A stretch of 58,096 nt of DNA, taken from contig CANFOW010000006.1 in NCBI GenBank assembly GCA_947448865.1, positions 1-58,096 on the forward strand. Direction: 5' to 3'. Shown here one piece after another: positions 10,437 through 20,174 of the stretch. A program made the position numbers and the translations under genes. This DNA is from Actinomycetota bacterium (GTDB lineage: Bacteria > Actinomycetota > Actinomycetes > S36-B12 > UBA5976). Positions within the stretch are counted from its first letter, which is position 1, and each line of letters opens with the position of its first letter. Under the pieces are notes generated by a model. It searched no databases and was not told where the DNA came from. It saw only the letters and a list, made by a program, of their open reading frames with translations.

Positions 10437-10457
10437 CGACTATGAAATGGGGAAACC

Positions 10458-10781
10458 ATGAGTTCAGCAGTTAATGTGTCACAGGCCGACTTCCAAAGCG
10501 TCGTACTCGAAAGCACCAAGCCAGTTCTTGTTGATTTCTGGGCCGAATGGTGTGGTCCATGTAAGCAAGTTGCTCCGATTTTGGATGAAATCGCAGCCGA
10601 GCACGGCGACAAGCTCACAATTGTGAAGGTCAATGTTGACGAAAACCCAGGACTTGCTGCCAATTACGGCATCACATCCATTCCTGCGCTCAACGTGTAC
10701 CAGAACGGTGATCTGGTTCAGCAAATCATCGGTGCGAAGCCAAAAGCGGCTTTGCTAGGTCTGTTGTCTGAGTACATCTAA
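10458..10781 (+). CDS. trxA: Thioredoxin
   Basis: VDFWAEWCGPCKQVAPILDEIA active site; directly after trxB. Confidence 0.97.
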   Translation: MSSAVNVSQADFQSVVLESTKPVLVDFWAEWCGPCKQVAPILDEIAAEHGDKLTIVKVNVDENPGLAANYGITSIPALNVYQNGDLVQQIIGAKPKAALLGLLSEYI

Positions 10782-10787
10782 GACCTA

Positions 10788-11873
10788 ATGCCTGCCGTGA
10801 TCCTTAGGCACGGCGATACTGGACCTGGTGTGACTGAGGTTCGAGATCGCTTAATTCAACTTGGGTTGATGTCAAGTGGTAGCAGCACGTCCCACGACAT
10901 ATTTGATGACGAGTTGGAATCTTCGCTTCGTGAGTTCCAGCAAAGTCGAGGCCTGACTGTTGATGGCACAGTCGGGCCACAAACTTTGCGTCGACTTGAA
11001 GAGTCTCGGTGGTCACTTGGTGATCGAGTACTGACCTATACGCCTGGGCACATGATTCACGGTGAAGATGTTGCTCAATTACAACAAAGATTGTTGGAGC
11101 TCGGTTTCACGCTAGATCGAGTAGACGGAGTTTTCGGCCGCATTACAGACTCGGCCGTTCGTGAATTTCAGCGCAATGTGGGAATCGCTGTTGACGGCAT
11201 TGCGGGTCCAGAAGTTTTTCGATCCCTCATGCGACTGGCTCGAACAGTGGCTGGTGGAAATCAAGCGCACTTGCGTGAACTGGCTTCGTGGGATGCTTCA
11301 TCACGCGGACCCTCTATTGATTCCGTATCGATTTTGATTGATCCCAGCGATGACAAACGTTTGCTCCTCGGCACCAACCTCAGCGAAGCGGACGTGTGTT
11401 GGGACATAGCGAATCGACTTGAAGGACGTTTGATGGCTATGGGATCACTTGCAGTTCTGACTCGATCGGGTCGTAATCATTCCGGTGATGAGCGAGCTCG
11501 CGCAGATTTAGCAAATGATCAAAAAATTGATTTTGTTATTTCACTTCGGTGTGATGCAAGTTCATCTGAACGCGCTCATGGTGTTTCGACTTATTTCTTT
11601 GGTCATGCTTTTTCTCGATCTGCAACTGGTATGCGTTTAGCGGAAATCATTCAGGAAGAAGTTTGCGCTCATACTGAGTTGTTAGATTGCCGCACTCACG
11701 CGAAAACTTGGGACCTGCTGCGCATGACGCGGATGCCTGCGGTGCGCATCGAATTAGGTTATGTGTCTAACCCGCAAGACTGTGAACTTCTCGCTCGCGA
11801 AGATACCCGCGACCACATTGCTGGCGCAATAGCTTCTGCAATCACTCGGATTTTGGCGCCACGGATTGGTTAA
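10788..11873 (+). CDS. cwlM: CwlM-like protein: two peptidoglycan-binding domains plus amidase_3-like domain
   Basis: Two PG_binding_1 repeats (LREFQQSRGLTVDGTVGPQTL; VREFQRNVGIAVDGIAGPEVF), C-terminal amidase_3-like fold, and trxA-cwlM-parB gene order. Confidence 0.85.
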   Translation: MPAVILRHGDTGPGVTEVRDRLIQLGLMSSGSSTSHDIFDDELESSLREFQQSRGLTVDGTVGPQTLRRLEESRWSLGDRVLTYTPGHMIHGEDVAQLQQRLLELGFTLDRVDGVFGRITDSAVREFQRNVGIAVDGIAGPEVFRSLMRLARTVAGGNQAHLRELASWDASSRGPSIDSVSILIDPSDDKRLLLGTNLSEADVCWDIANRLEGRLMAMGSLAVLTRSGRNHSGDERARADLANDQKIDFVISLRCDASSSERAHGVSTYFFGHAFSRSATGMRLAEIIQEEVCAHTELLDCRTHAKTWDLLRMTRMPAVRIELGYVSNPQDCELLAREDTRDHIAGAIASAITRILAPRIG

Positions 11874-11918
11874 TACCCAATGAGACGTGAGTCACATTAA
11901 CGGAGTATGAACTACTTG

Positions 11919-11941
11919 CCCACAGGTGGACAACTTGTGGG
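11919..11941. terminator. Candidate hairpin between convergent cwlM and parB
   Basis: CCCACAGGT-GGACA-ACTTGTGGG, 9-bp stem with one G-U, in the gap between the two stops. No strong T-run. Confidence 0.45.
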
Positions 11942-11947
11942 TATCTC

Positions 11948-12982
11948 TTAACTCAGCCTGTCGCCGAAAACATCACGCTTTGGCGGATCAATGACTTCTA
12001 CAATTCTGCGTAGGTCTTCTAGTGTGGCAAATTCAATAACAACTTTGCCTTTGCTTCGACCCAGCGCAACGGTAACGCGAGTGTCTAGACGTTCCGACAT
12101 GCGATTGCCTAAGTCAGTTAATCCAGGTGCGCTGATTGTTCCCGCAGTTTTCTTCGAGGGCTTTGCTGATTTAGTTTTTCCGCCAGCACCTAAGGAGACA
12201 ATTTCTTCCACGGTGCGAACCGAGAGACCTTCGGCAACAATGCGGGAGGCAAGCTTTTCGATGTCTGCTGAATCTGCCAAGCCTAAAAGTGCGCGAGCAT
12301 GACCGGCTGAAATTACCCCCGCAGCAACCCGGCGCTGAACAGCCGGAGGCAGGTTCAGCAAACGCAGAGTGTTTGTGATTTGCGGACGTGAGCGTCCGAG
12401 TCTGGTGGCAAGTTGATCCTGGGTGCACCCAAAATCTGCCAAAAGTTGCTGATATGCCGATGCTTCTTCGAGTGCGGTTAATTGCGAACGGTGCAGATTC
12501 TCGAGTAACGCATCACGAAGCATGGCATCATCGGCCGTGTCTCGAATCAGGGCTGGGATTGTTTTTAAGCCAGCTTGCTTGGAGGCACGTAGTCGTCGCT
12601 CTCCGGCGATGAGTTCGTAGCCCGACCCTGACTTACGCACAACGATGGGTTGCAGCAATCCCACTTCTTTAATGGAAAATACGAGTTCCGCTAATGCCTC
12701 TTCATCAAAAACAGTTCGGGGCTGATTTGGGTTTGGTGAGATGCTCTTGACTGGCAATTCCACCAAAGTTAGGCCCGCGACTTCCATTGGGCTGCTCGTT
12801 GCAATCCTGGCTACGCCCGGAGCAATTGTGCCGGTGGTTTTGCGTGCTGGCGGTTTTGCTGCGGCTTTCGCTGGCGGCGTTGCTGCAGTTTTCTTAGCTG
12901 GCTTAGCTCCTGTCGATGTTCCACGTGAAACAGTCGGCATCAAAGCATCGAGGCCTTTGCCTAATCCTTGTCGTTTTGCCAT
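11948..12982 (-). CDS. parB: Chromosome partitioning protein ParB
   Basis: [12 protein letters not shown]-terminus, [49 protein letters not shown]. Confidence 0.97.
   Translation of the reverse strand: MAKRQGLGKGLDALMPTVSRGTSTGAKPAKKTAATPPAKAAAKPPARKTTGTIAPGVARIATSSPMEVAGLTLVELPVKSISPNPNQPRTVFDEEALAELVFSIKEVGLLQPIVVRKSGSGYELIAGERRLRASKQAGLKTIPALIRDTADDAMLRDALLENLHRSQLTALEEASAYQQLLADFGCTQDQLATRLGRSRPQITNTLRLLNLPPAVQRRVAAGVISAGHARALLGLADSADIEKLASRIVAEGLSVRTVEEIVSLGAGGKTKSAKPSKKTAGTISAPGLTDLGNRMSERLDTRVTVALGRSKGKVVIEFATLEDLRRIVEVIDPPKRDVFGDRLS
12917..12932. promoter_or_regulatory. parS site (1 mismatch), inside parB
   Basis: TGTTCCACGTGAAACA versus consensus TGTTTCACGTGAAACA. Confidence 0.85.
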
Positions 12983-12991
12983 GGTTTTCTC

Positions 12992-13867
12992 CTACCCCCG
13001 ATTCGCGATTTCGCGAGCTGCTGCTAAATATGCCACCGCGCCAGTAGACCCTGGGTCGTAGGTCATCACTGACTGACCAAATGACGGTGCTTCGGCCACG
13101 TATGTTGAACGAGGAATTGCGGTTGTGAGAACTTTGTCGCCAAAGTATTCCCGGACCGAATCTGCTACCTGCGTCGATAAGTTTGTGGACCCGTTGTACA
13201 TCGTGAGCAAAATAGTGCTCACAGCAAGATCTGGGTTTAGTCGTTCCTGGGCAAACTCAATAGTGCGCAATAGTTGCTGAACACCTTCAAGGGCGTAGAA
13301 CTCACATTGGATTGGAATCAACACTTCCGAGACGGCTGCCAGCGCGTTAATTGTTAACATGCCTAAACTCGGTGGACAATCTACAAACACATAATCCATG
13401 TCGTATTCAGACAGGAAAATGTCTAGCGCCATTTTTAGGCGAAATGCTCGCTCGTCTTCGGTCACCTGGGTGATGAGCTCAATGTCCGCGCCAGCTAGAT
13501 CAAGCGAAGCCGGCAAACACCACAACGACTCATATCCAGGCGCCAGCACCATCATGTCTGCGATTGGTTCTTTATCAACTAAAACGTCATATGTGCCCGT
13601 GGCATCTTCTTGATGGTCCACGCCAAAAGCAGTGGACGCATTTCCCTGCGGATCAAGATCAATAACTAGCACTTTGAGTCCACCAAGAGCCATGGATGCC
13701 GCAATGTTGACAGCCGTTGTTGTCTTACCCACGCCGCCTTTTTGGTTGGCAATAGTCAGGACGCGGGTATTTTGAGGTGCGGGAAATGTGCCTTTGAGAC
13801 TAGTCCGTACATACACGGCGGCGGCCGCCGCATGCGCGAGCGGAGTGTCTTCGTCGTCAAAGGTCAT
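12992..13867 (-). CDS. parA: Chromosome partitioning ATPase ParA
   Basis: IANQKGGVGKTTTAVNIAA deviant Walker A; VFVDCPPSLGMLTINAL. Confidence 0.97.
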   Translation of the reverse strand: MTFDDEDTPLAHAAAAAVYVRTSLKGTFPAPQNTRVLTIANQKGGVGKTTTAVNIAASMALGGLKVLVIDLDPQGNASTAFGVDHQEDATGTYDVLVDKEPIADMMVLAPGYESLWCLPASLDLAGADIELITQVTEDERAFRLKMALDIFLSEYDMDYVFVDCPPSLGMLTINALAAVSEVLIPIQCEFYALEGVQQLLRTIEFAQERLNPDLAVSTILLTMYNGSTNLSTQVADSVREYFGDKVLTTAIPRSTYVAEAPSFGQSVMTYDPGSTGAVAYLAAAREIANRG

Positions 13868-13926
13868 GGGAAGTTACCTCAGTTGTGTGTTGTGGGTGAC
13901 TAAATCGTATGCCGAAGTGCCCGATT

Positions 13927-14535
13927 CTAGAAATGCACCCTGACAACTGTGGTCGGTGGCTCAACAAAGGCCGTGCCGCACTCAACGATATCGACGCTGC
14001 GGTGACCGATTTCAGCACTGGCATCCTGTATTTCTTGCAGGGCAGACGAACCTTTCATGGCGACAATTTGTCCACCCTGACTCGTAAGTGGCGCGCACCA
14101 GGTGAGCAATTTTCCTAACGGAGCCACGGCGCGAGATGTCACTGTCTTGAAAGTGTGGCCCTTAAATTCCTGCGCTCGGCCGCGTAAAACTTTCACCGGA
14201 AGATCAAGGTCAGCAATCACTTCATTTAAAAAGTCGCATCGCCGCTGCAAGGGCTCGATTAAGGTCACCTTGAGATCGGGTCGCACAATCGCCAAAACTA
14301 AACCCGGCAGGCCAGCCCCGCTACCCACGTCACACACTGAATCGCCTTGTGGGATGAGGTCAGCCACAGCCGCGCAATTTGCGATGTGTCGTTCCCACAT
14401 CCGATCGGCTTCGCGTGGCCCCATCAATCCGCGTTCAATTCCTGCTGTCGATAACCAGCGGACATATTCAGTGAGCGTGGCTTCAGCTTCTGGATAAACC
14501 AACAACAAAGGGTGATGTTTCACGTGAAACACCAC
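13927..14535 (-). CDS. rsmG: 16S rRNA (guanine527-N7)-methyltransferase
   Basis: VCDVGSGAGLPGLVLAIVRPDLKVTLIEPLQRRCDFL; position between parA and jag. Confidence 0.95.
   Translation of the reverse strand: MVFHVKHHPLLLVYPEAEATLTEYVRWLSTAGIERGLMGPREADRMWERHIANCAAVADLIPQGDSVCDVGSGAGLPGLVLAIVRPDLKVTLIEPLQRRCDFLNEVIADLDLPVKVLRGRAQEFKGHTFKTVTSRAVAPLGKLLTWCAPLTSQGGQIVAMKGSSALQEIQDASAEIGHRSVDIVECGTAFVEPPTTVVRVHF
14516..14531. promoter_or_regulatory. parS site (perfect consensus), overlapping the rsmG start
   Basis: TGTTTCACGTGAAACA. Confidence 0.95.
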
Positions 14536-14550
14536 CCTTCTGTTGAGTCA

Positions 14551-14566
14551 TGTTTCATGTGAAACA
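14551..14566. promoter_or_regulatory. parS site (1 mismatch), rsmG-jag intergenic
   Basis: TGTTTCATGTGAAACA. Confidence 0.85.
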
Positions 14567-14588
14567 TGACGAATTTTTCTCTGCCTAG

Positions 14589-15059
14589 TTATTGAGTTGG
14601 CTGAACCACAATCCGACGATTTGGCTCTTCGCCCTTGGACACACTGGAAGCTCCTGCTGCTGCAACTGCATCATGTACGACTTTGCGTTCAAAGGCAGTC
14701 ATGGCCTTAAGTTCAACTGGTTCACCTGTGGCCAACGCCTTTTCGGCCGCTTCTTTACCAATGGCTGACAAGCGCTCTTTTGCCTTGGACCGGTGTCCAG
14801 AAATATCGAGCATAAGACGCGAGCGCTCACCTGCTTCGCGGGTCACCGCTAAGCGAGTCAGTTCTTGTAGCGCGTCAAGCACTTCGCCTTTGGCGCCAAC
14901 AAGCATGTTGAGGTCGGCGCCGACAATGCTTACAAGTGCTCGGTCATTTTCGACAGCCATTTCGATGTCGCCATCTAGGTCGGCAATGTCGAGTAAGCCT
15001 TCAAGGTAATCGGCGGCAATGTCGCCTTCGCGTTCTAGTTCGGAAAGTCGATCAGACAT
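14589..15059 (-). CDS. jag: Jag/KhpB-like RNA-binding protein (KH + R3H)
   Basis: LVGAKGEVLDALQELTRLAV KH motif; R3H-like C-terminus; between rsmG and yidC. Confidence 0.9.
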   Translation of the reverse strand: MSDRLSELEREGDIAADYLEGLLDIADLDGDIEMAVENDRALVSIVGADLNMLVGAKGEVLDALQELTRLAVTREAGERSRLMLDISGHRSKAKERLSAIGKEAAEKALATGEPVELKAMTAFERKVVHDAVAAAGASSVSKGEEPNRRIVVQPTQ

Positions 15060-15092
15060 AGTTCAGTCCTTTTTCAATGTTGTTGTAGGGAG

Positions 15093-15106
15093 GTTTCACG
15101 TGAAAC
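15093..15106. promoter_or_regulatory. parS core, jag-yidC intergenic
   Basis: GTTTCACGTGAAAC; the outermost bases of the 16-mer differ from consensus. Confidence 0.75.
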
Positions 15107-15109
15107 GTA

Positions 15110-16006
15110 TTAGCGCTTCTTTTTCGGCTTTTTCTTAGGCTGGTTTCGGGTCAGGCGTTCTTGTGACTCCTGCTCAGTTTCTTCACTTTGGGTGTCGCCA
15201 AGCTTGGCCAGTTTCGCTTTTTGGCGTGCCTCCAGCGCAGCAAAAGCTGGGGTGCCCGGTTGAGGGCTATTACGGATTACATAAAACTGCTGGCCCATAG
15301 TCCAGAGGTTGGATACACACCAGTACAGCAAAACACCGATAGGGAAGTTAACACCTGAGATAAGGAAAATGAATGGGAAAACGTACAGCAAGATTTTTTG
15401 CTGTTGCACCATCGGATTGTCGGAAGCAGAGTTCTTAACAATCATTTGGCGCTGTGTGAGGAAAGTCGTGCCCACCATCAGAACGATCATGACGAGCGTG
15501 ACCCACATTGTTGATGTTGGGCTAACTGTCTCGGCGCGATGCGTAAAGGTTCCTGAAATCGGCGCACCTAAAATTTTCGCGTCTTGCGCCTGCTTAACAA
15601 GGGCGTCGGTCATTAGGCCGTAAGGCTTGCTTTGCGCAATTCCTTGCAGCACGTGGAATAGCGAATAGAAAATTGGGGCCTGGGCAAGAAGTGGGAAACA
15701 TGACGACAGCGGGTTAGTTCCTGTGTCCTTGTAAAGCTTCATCAATTCTTGGGATTGACGTTCCCGATCGCCGGCGTACTTTTTCTGGATTTCCTTAACT
15801 TGCGGCTGAATGAGCTGCATGTTGCGCTGGCTCTTAATTTGCTTAACAAACAGTGGCACCAGCAGCAATCGGATCAAGATAACAAGTCCAACAATCGCAA
15901 GACCCCAGGCCCAGCCACTATCCGGTGCAAATGTGTTCGACAGCAGTGAGTGGAAAGTGATGAGCACCCACGAGACTGCTTTTTCTATCCAGGACAACGG
16001 GTTCAT
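15110..16006 (-). CDS. yidC: Membrane protein insertase YidC
   Basis: WGLAIVGLVILIRLLLVPLFVKQIKSQRNMQLIQPQVKEIQKKY; lysine-rich C-tail. Confidence 0.95.
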   Translation of the reverse strand: MNPLSWIEKAVSWVLITFHSLLSNTFAPDSGWAWGLAIVGLVILIRLLLVPLFVKQIKSQRNMQLIQPQVKEIQKKYAGDRERQSQELMKLYKDTGTNPLSSCFPLLAQAPIFYSLFHVLQGIAQSKPYGLMTDALVKQAQDAKILGAPISGTFTHRAETVSPTSTMWVTLVMIVLMVGTTFLTQRQMIVKNSASDNPMVQQQKILLYVFPFIFLISGVNFPIGVLLYWCVSNLWTMGQQFYVIRNSPQPGTPAFAALEARQKAKLAKLGDTQSEETEQESQERLTRNQPKKKPKKKR

Positions 16007-16330
16007 TTAGGCAACTTCCTGACTCTGAAAGATAGTTGAACGTTCAATTACATCTGAGGTGCGCCATTGTCCGCGCACCGGAACATTATCTATGCCCCCG
16101 GCTGCCCAGGGATTACAACGCAGTAGGCGCCACACTGTCAGCGCACTTCCTTTTGCAGCACCATGCACTCGGACAGCTTGCAATCCATAATGCGAACAAG
16201 ACGGGTAGTACCGACATACGGGACCAAGCAGCGGACTAATCGTCATCTGATACGCCCGAATGACACCAACAAGGACCCACACTAAAAGAGCACCAATGGT
16301 CCGGTTCCATAACTGGGTTAATGCGCTCAT
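16007..16330 (-). CDS. yidD: Membrane protein insertion efficiency factor YidD
   Basis: [31 protein letters not shown]. Confidence 0.95.
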   Translation of the reverse strand: MSALTQLWNRTIGALLVWVLVGVIRAYQMTISPLLGPVCRYYPSCSHYGLQAVRVHGAAKGSALTVWRLLRCNPWAAGGIDNVPVRGQWRTSDVIERSTIFQSQEVA

Positions 16331-16662
16331 GATGCAATTACCTTAGCCACGGCTGCGCCAAAAGATTCACTTAACTCGGCAAATGAAGCGTCTTGGCATA
16401 ACGGAAGTGCTCGCACAACGACACGAGATCCGGCTGGGAATTGTTCGGCAGATTGTGCAGTCAGATGACGTAGCTGGCGGGTGACACGATGTCGTGCTAC
16501 TGAGTTACCCACGTTTTTCCCCACTGCAAAAGCAAATCTGGTTTGAGCATCCGGACCCCGGTCAACATGTAATACCAGCAATCGGCTTGCGAACCGGCGG
16601 CCTGCTCGAAGAGTGGCAGTAATGTCCGCAGATTTCCTTAGCCGAAACTCGGCCGGCAGCAT
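16327..16662 (-). CDS. rnpA: Ribonuclease P protein component
   Basis: [44 protein letters not shown]. Confidence 0.95.
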   Translation of the reverse strand: MLPAEFRLRKSADITATLRAGRRFASRLLVLHVDRGPDAQTRFAFAVGKNVGNSVARHRVTRQLRHLTAQSAEQFPAGSRVVVRALPLCQDASFAELSESFGAAVAKVIAS

Positions 16663-16668
16663 GCGAAC

Positions 16669-16806
16669 TTAAGCCGAAAGTTTTGAACGACCCTTGGCAC
16701 GACGAGCCGAAAGTATGCCTCGACCTGCACGGGTGCTCATGCGCTCACGAAAACCGTGGGTCTTCGCACGACGACGGTTATTCGGCTGGAAGGTGCGCTT
16801 TGACAT
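16669..16806 (-). CDS. rpmH: Ribosomal protein bL34
   Basis: [45 protein letters not shown] (45 aa). The ORF track start at 16917 is over-extended. Confidence 0.98.
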   Translation of the reverse strand: MSKRTFQPNNRRRAKTHGFRERMSTRAGRGILSARRAKGRSKLSA

Positions 16807-16957
16807 GTGAACACTCTCTTTGAAGGAAGTTTGGCGATTCGGTAAGCCATTGGACATCCACGCTTGGACGTGGACATTCGACGGTAGACCGCTTACGACT
16901 TCCAAAGATACGGTCATTTGAGGTATTCGGTCAAACTCAGCGAATCGGCGAACTTGT

Positions 16958-16966
16958 TGTGGATAA
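16958..16966 (-). promoter_or_regulatory. DnaA box (perfect TTATCCACA) upstream of dnaA
   Basis: TGTGGATAA on the + strand; a one-mismatch box CTATCCACA also lies at 16981-16989. Confidence 0.85.
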
Positions 16967-17036
16967 CCGCTTGCCAGACACTATCCACAGGCCGTAGTCT
17001 CCAAAGTCCAACCTGTGGAAAACATCAGAGGACATT

Positions 17037-18482
17037 ATGGAAGATCAAGCGCTAGACGTCGTGTGGGCCAAGACCCTCGAGTCCCTGAGCTCTGGGCTTA
17101 TGACCGCTCAGCAACGTGCTTTCGTTAACCTCACAAAACCACTCGGAATTGTTGGCGACACGGCGCTCATTGCTGCGCCAAATGACTTCACAAAAGATGT
17201 TCTCGAAACCCGGTTGGCACCAATTTTATGTGATGCATTGAGTTCAATAGTTGGTCGCGAAATGCGCCTGGCTGTCACCATTGATGAATCCATTGCGCCT
17301 GACCTTGACGATGAAGCTACCGATGAAATGGCGGACGCAACGTACGCCGACATTGAGTCACGCGACGTCAACTCGGTGCCTAACCCTGCTCTACCACCGA
17401 TCGCTAGTCGCGGTCCCGCTCCTGCTCCACGAACATCCGAAGAAGGTAGCCGACTCAATCCCAAGTACACCTTCGACACTTTCGTGCCTGGCGCATCAAA
17501 TAGATTTGCCCACGCTGCTGCTCGCGCTGTAGCTGAACAGCCGGCTAAGGCTTACAACCCGTTATTTATTTACGGGGAATCAGGACTTGGCAAAACTCAC
17601 TTGCTACATGCGGTGGGCCACTACACCCGCACGTTGTATGCCGGAACAAAAGTGCGTTACGTCAGCAGTGAAGAATTTACAAACGAATTCATCAACTCAA
17701 TCCGTGACGATAAGGCAAAAGAATTCCAGCGCCGTTACCGCGATGTTGATGTGTTGCTTGTTGACGACATTCAGTTCCTGTCCGGAAAGGTCCAGACCCA
17801 AGAAGAGTTCTTCCATACTTTTAACACGTTGCACAACGCGAACAAGCAGATCGTGATTACCTCCGACATGCCGCCTAAACAGCTACAAGACTTCGAAGAA
17901 CGCATGAGGTCTCGTTTTGAGTGGGGTTTGATTACGGATGTTCAGCCACCTGACTTAGAAACCCGCATTGCAATTTTGCGAAAGAAGAGCGCGCAAGAGC
18001 GTTTGACTGCGCCCGCTGATGTCTTGGAATTTATCGCTTCAAAAATGTCCACGAACATTCGCGAACTCGAAGGTGCACTCATTCGTGTGACAGCTTTCGC
18101 CAGTTTGAATCGCTCGCCCGTTGACTTGGGCTTGGCTGAGATTGTTCTCAAAGATCTCGTTACTGATGCAGCTGGTCCAGAAATTTCCGCCGGCGTCATC
18201 ATGGCTCAGACTGCCAATTATTTTGGCGTCACGATGGATGATCTCACTGGTGCTAGCCGGTCCCGAGTTTTGGTGACCGCCCGACAAATTGCGATGTACC
18301 TCTGCCGCGAACTCACAGACTTATCGCTACCTAAAATCGGCCAGCAATTTGGTGGCCGTGACCACACAACTGTTATGCACGCTGATCGTAAAGTTCGCCA
18401 GCTCATTGCCGAACGACGAAGTTTGTATAACCAAGTCAGTGACCTTACGGCTCGAATTAAATCTCAGTCTCGGCAAGGTTAA
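17037..18482 (+). CDS. dnaA: Chromosomal replication initiator DnaA
   Basis: [20 protein letters not shown] Walker [13 protein letters not shown]; DnaA signature [15 protein letters not shown]. Confidence 0.99.
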   Translation: MEDQALDVVWAKTLESLSSGLMTAQQRAFVNLTKPLGIVGDTALIAAPNDFTKDVLETRLAPILCDALSSIVGREMRLAVTIDESIAPDLDDEATDEMADATYADIESRDVNSVPNPALPPIASRGPAPAPRTSEEGSRLNPKYTFDTFVPGASNRFAHAAARAVAEQPAKAYNPLFIYGESGLGKTHLLHAVGHYTRTLYAGTKVRYVSSEEFTNEFINSIRDDKAKEFQRRYRDVDVLLVDDIQFLSGKVQTQEEFFHTFNTLHNANKQIVITSDMPPKQLQDFEERMRSRFEWGLITDVQPPDLETRIAILRKKSAQERLTAPADVLEFIASKMSTNIRELEGALIRVTAFASLNRSPVDLGLAEIVLKDLVTDAAGPEISAGVIMAQTANYFGVTMDDLTGASRSRVLVTARQIAMYLCRELTDLSLPKIGQQFGGRDHTTVMHADRKVRQLIAERRSLYNQVSDLTARIKSQSRQG

Positions 18483-18844
18483 GACGGTTAAGGCTTCAGT
18501 TGATTTCTAGGTGAATCTCGAGGTCTCTGCGTTCGGGACCTGGCTTGAAGTGAGTGCGGGTATTTTCACGCAATCGCGTGTAGTCACAACCGCATCTTGA
18601 GTAACTTCTCCCCATGCTGTGGATAAGTGTGTTGAAAACTAAATCCTTTGTTGAGACATTTCGCAGTAAATGTGGGTACTTTGTGGGAAAAGTATTGATA
18701 TCCACAAGAATCTGTGGACAGTTGTGGATAACTTAGGTTTTCTGCACAAGCTTCTGTAAATTCGGATTTTTATCCACAGGAGAGTGTGAGTGATTTCTAG
18801 AGTTTTATCAGGACAATTGGGTTTCTGCACAGAATCCACAGGCG

Positions 18845-18862
18845 CTACTACTACGACTAAAG
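18845..18862 (+). promoter_or_regulatory. Candidate DnaA-trio element (CTA CTA CTA CGA CTA AAG)
   Basis: Triplet series directly after two abutting DnaA-box-like 9-mers (18823-18840) and a GC spacer GGCG, and followed by ATATATT. Confidence 0.65.
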
Positions 18863-18932
18863 ATATATTCCGCTGATCATAATTTCCTTTGGTTCGTCAG
18901 TAGTGGTGGATAAGTTGGCTGTTGGGTTAATA

Positions 18933-18950
18933 AAGCCAAATACTTGGCTT
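18933..18950. repeat. Perfect inverted repeat in oriC upstream of dnaN
   Basis: AAGCCAA-ATAC-TTGGCTT. Confidence 0.8.
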
Positions 18951-19045
18951 AAATGTGCATACTGCCCTACGCAGCAACAGTAGGTCGTGGCACTATTAAG
19001 GCTCATAAATAGATAAGCGATATTAACTAGAGGGTGTGTTGAACC

Positions 19046-20173
19046 GTGAAGTTCCGGGTTGATCGAGATGTCATGGCCGACGCCGTAGTGTGGGCGTCCC
19101 GGACGCTACCGAGTAAGTCCACGCAGCCTCTTCTCACTGGTTTACATTTAGTCGCTGATAAGTCAGGACTCACGTTTTCAGGTAGCGATGCCGATGTAAG
19201 TGCTCGAGCTAACATCACTGCCGACGTTGCTGAAATTGGAACCGTCCTCATCCCAGGTCGCTTGTTGGCCGACATCACTCGTTCACTACCTTCGGCTGCT
19301 ATTGAGTTTCGTATTGAAGGTTCTCGAGCTCACATCACGTGTGGTCGTTCATCGTTTAGCATCCCTACGATGCCGGTTGCGGACTACCCACCGCTTCCAA
19401 CAATGCCGGACATTAGCGGAACAGTTACTGGTTCTGATTTTGCGGCAGCAATCGCTCAGGTTGTTGTTGCATCGTCTCGAGACGAAACTATGCCGCCATT
19501 CACAGGTGTAAAGATTGACATCGACGGTTCCACGATGACATTGGCAGCAACAGATCGCTACCGACTTGCAGTTCGCGAATTTGAATGGTCGCCAGCGTCG
19601 CCTTCACTAACAACTCATGCCTTAGTTCCAGCAAAATTTTTATCTGACACCTCTAAAGCGTTAGCGCACAGTGCATCAATCGGTTTGGCATTCACATCGA
19701 CAACCGAAGGCTTAATTGGAATCGAAGGTGAAGGCCGTCAAACAACAAGTAGATTGCTTGCAGCTAACTTCCCTCCTTATCAAACATTGTTACCGAGTGA
19801 ATCATCGAGTGTCGCGCAAATTAATACAGCGCAATTAATCGAAGCAGTAAAACGTGTCTCGCTAGTTCTTGATCGTGACATCCCAGTACGCATCCACTTC
19901 ACTAACGGTGAAGCCGCAATCAGTGGCGGCGGCGGTAACGGTGAAATTGCTGAAGCTCGCGAATATGTTGAATGCTCACTTGCTGGCGATGACATCACGA
20001 TGGCGTTCAATTACCATTTCTTACTTGATGGTCTGGGTGCAATTGATGCACCTACTGCCGTGATTTCTATGACCACAGCAATCCGACCTGCGGTTATTAC
20101 CGGTGCAAAAGAAGTAGATGCTGCTGCATACGACAGCTTTAAATATTTATTGATGCCAATCCGTCAGCCGTAA
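19046..20173 (+). CDS. dnaN: DNA polymerase III beta sliding clamp
   Basis: MKFRVDRDVMADAVVWASRTLPSKSTQPLLTGLHL; C-terminal YLLMPIR. GTG start. Confidence 0.98.
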   Translation: MKFRVDRDVMADAVVWASRTLPSKSTQPLLTGLHLVADKSGLTFSGSDADVSARANITADVAEIGTVLIPGRLLADITRSLPSAAIEFRIEGSRAHITCGRSSFSIPTMPVADYPPLPTMPDISGTVTGSDFAAAIAQVVVASSRDETMPPFTGVKIDIDGSTMTLAATDRYRLAVREFEWSPASPSLTTHALVPAKFLSDTSKALAHSASIGLAFTSTTEGLIGIEGEGRQTTSRLLAANFPPYQTLLPSESSSVAQINTAQLIEAVKRVSLVLDRDIPVRIHFTNGEAAISGGGGNGEIAEAREYVECSLAGDDITMAFNYHFLLDGLGAIDAPTAVISMTTAIRPAVITGAKEVDAAAYDSFKYLLMPIRQP

Positions 20174-20174
20174 G

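Larger units (their letters stand above)
18483..19045. other. Putative oriC (dnaA-dnaN intergenic region)
   Basis: Perfect DnaA boxes at 18618-18626 (-), 18723-18731 (-) and 18770-18778 (+); near matches at 18698-18706 and 18905-18913; DnaA-trio-like triplets at 18845-18862; AT-rich stretches. Confidence 0.93.

Noticed and set aside
18496-18839. Minus-strand ORFs (69 and 66 aa) in oriC
   Set aside because: They cover DnaA boxes and have no recognisable protein features.
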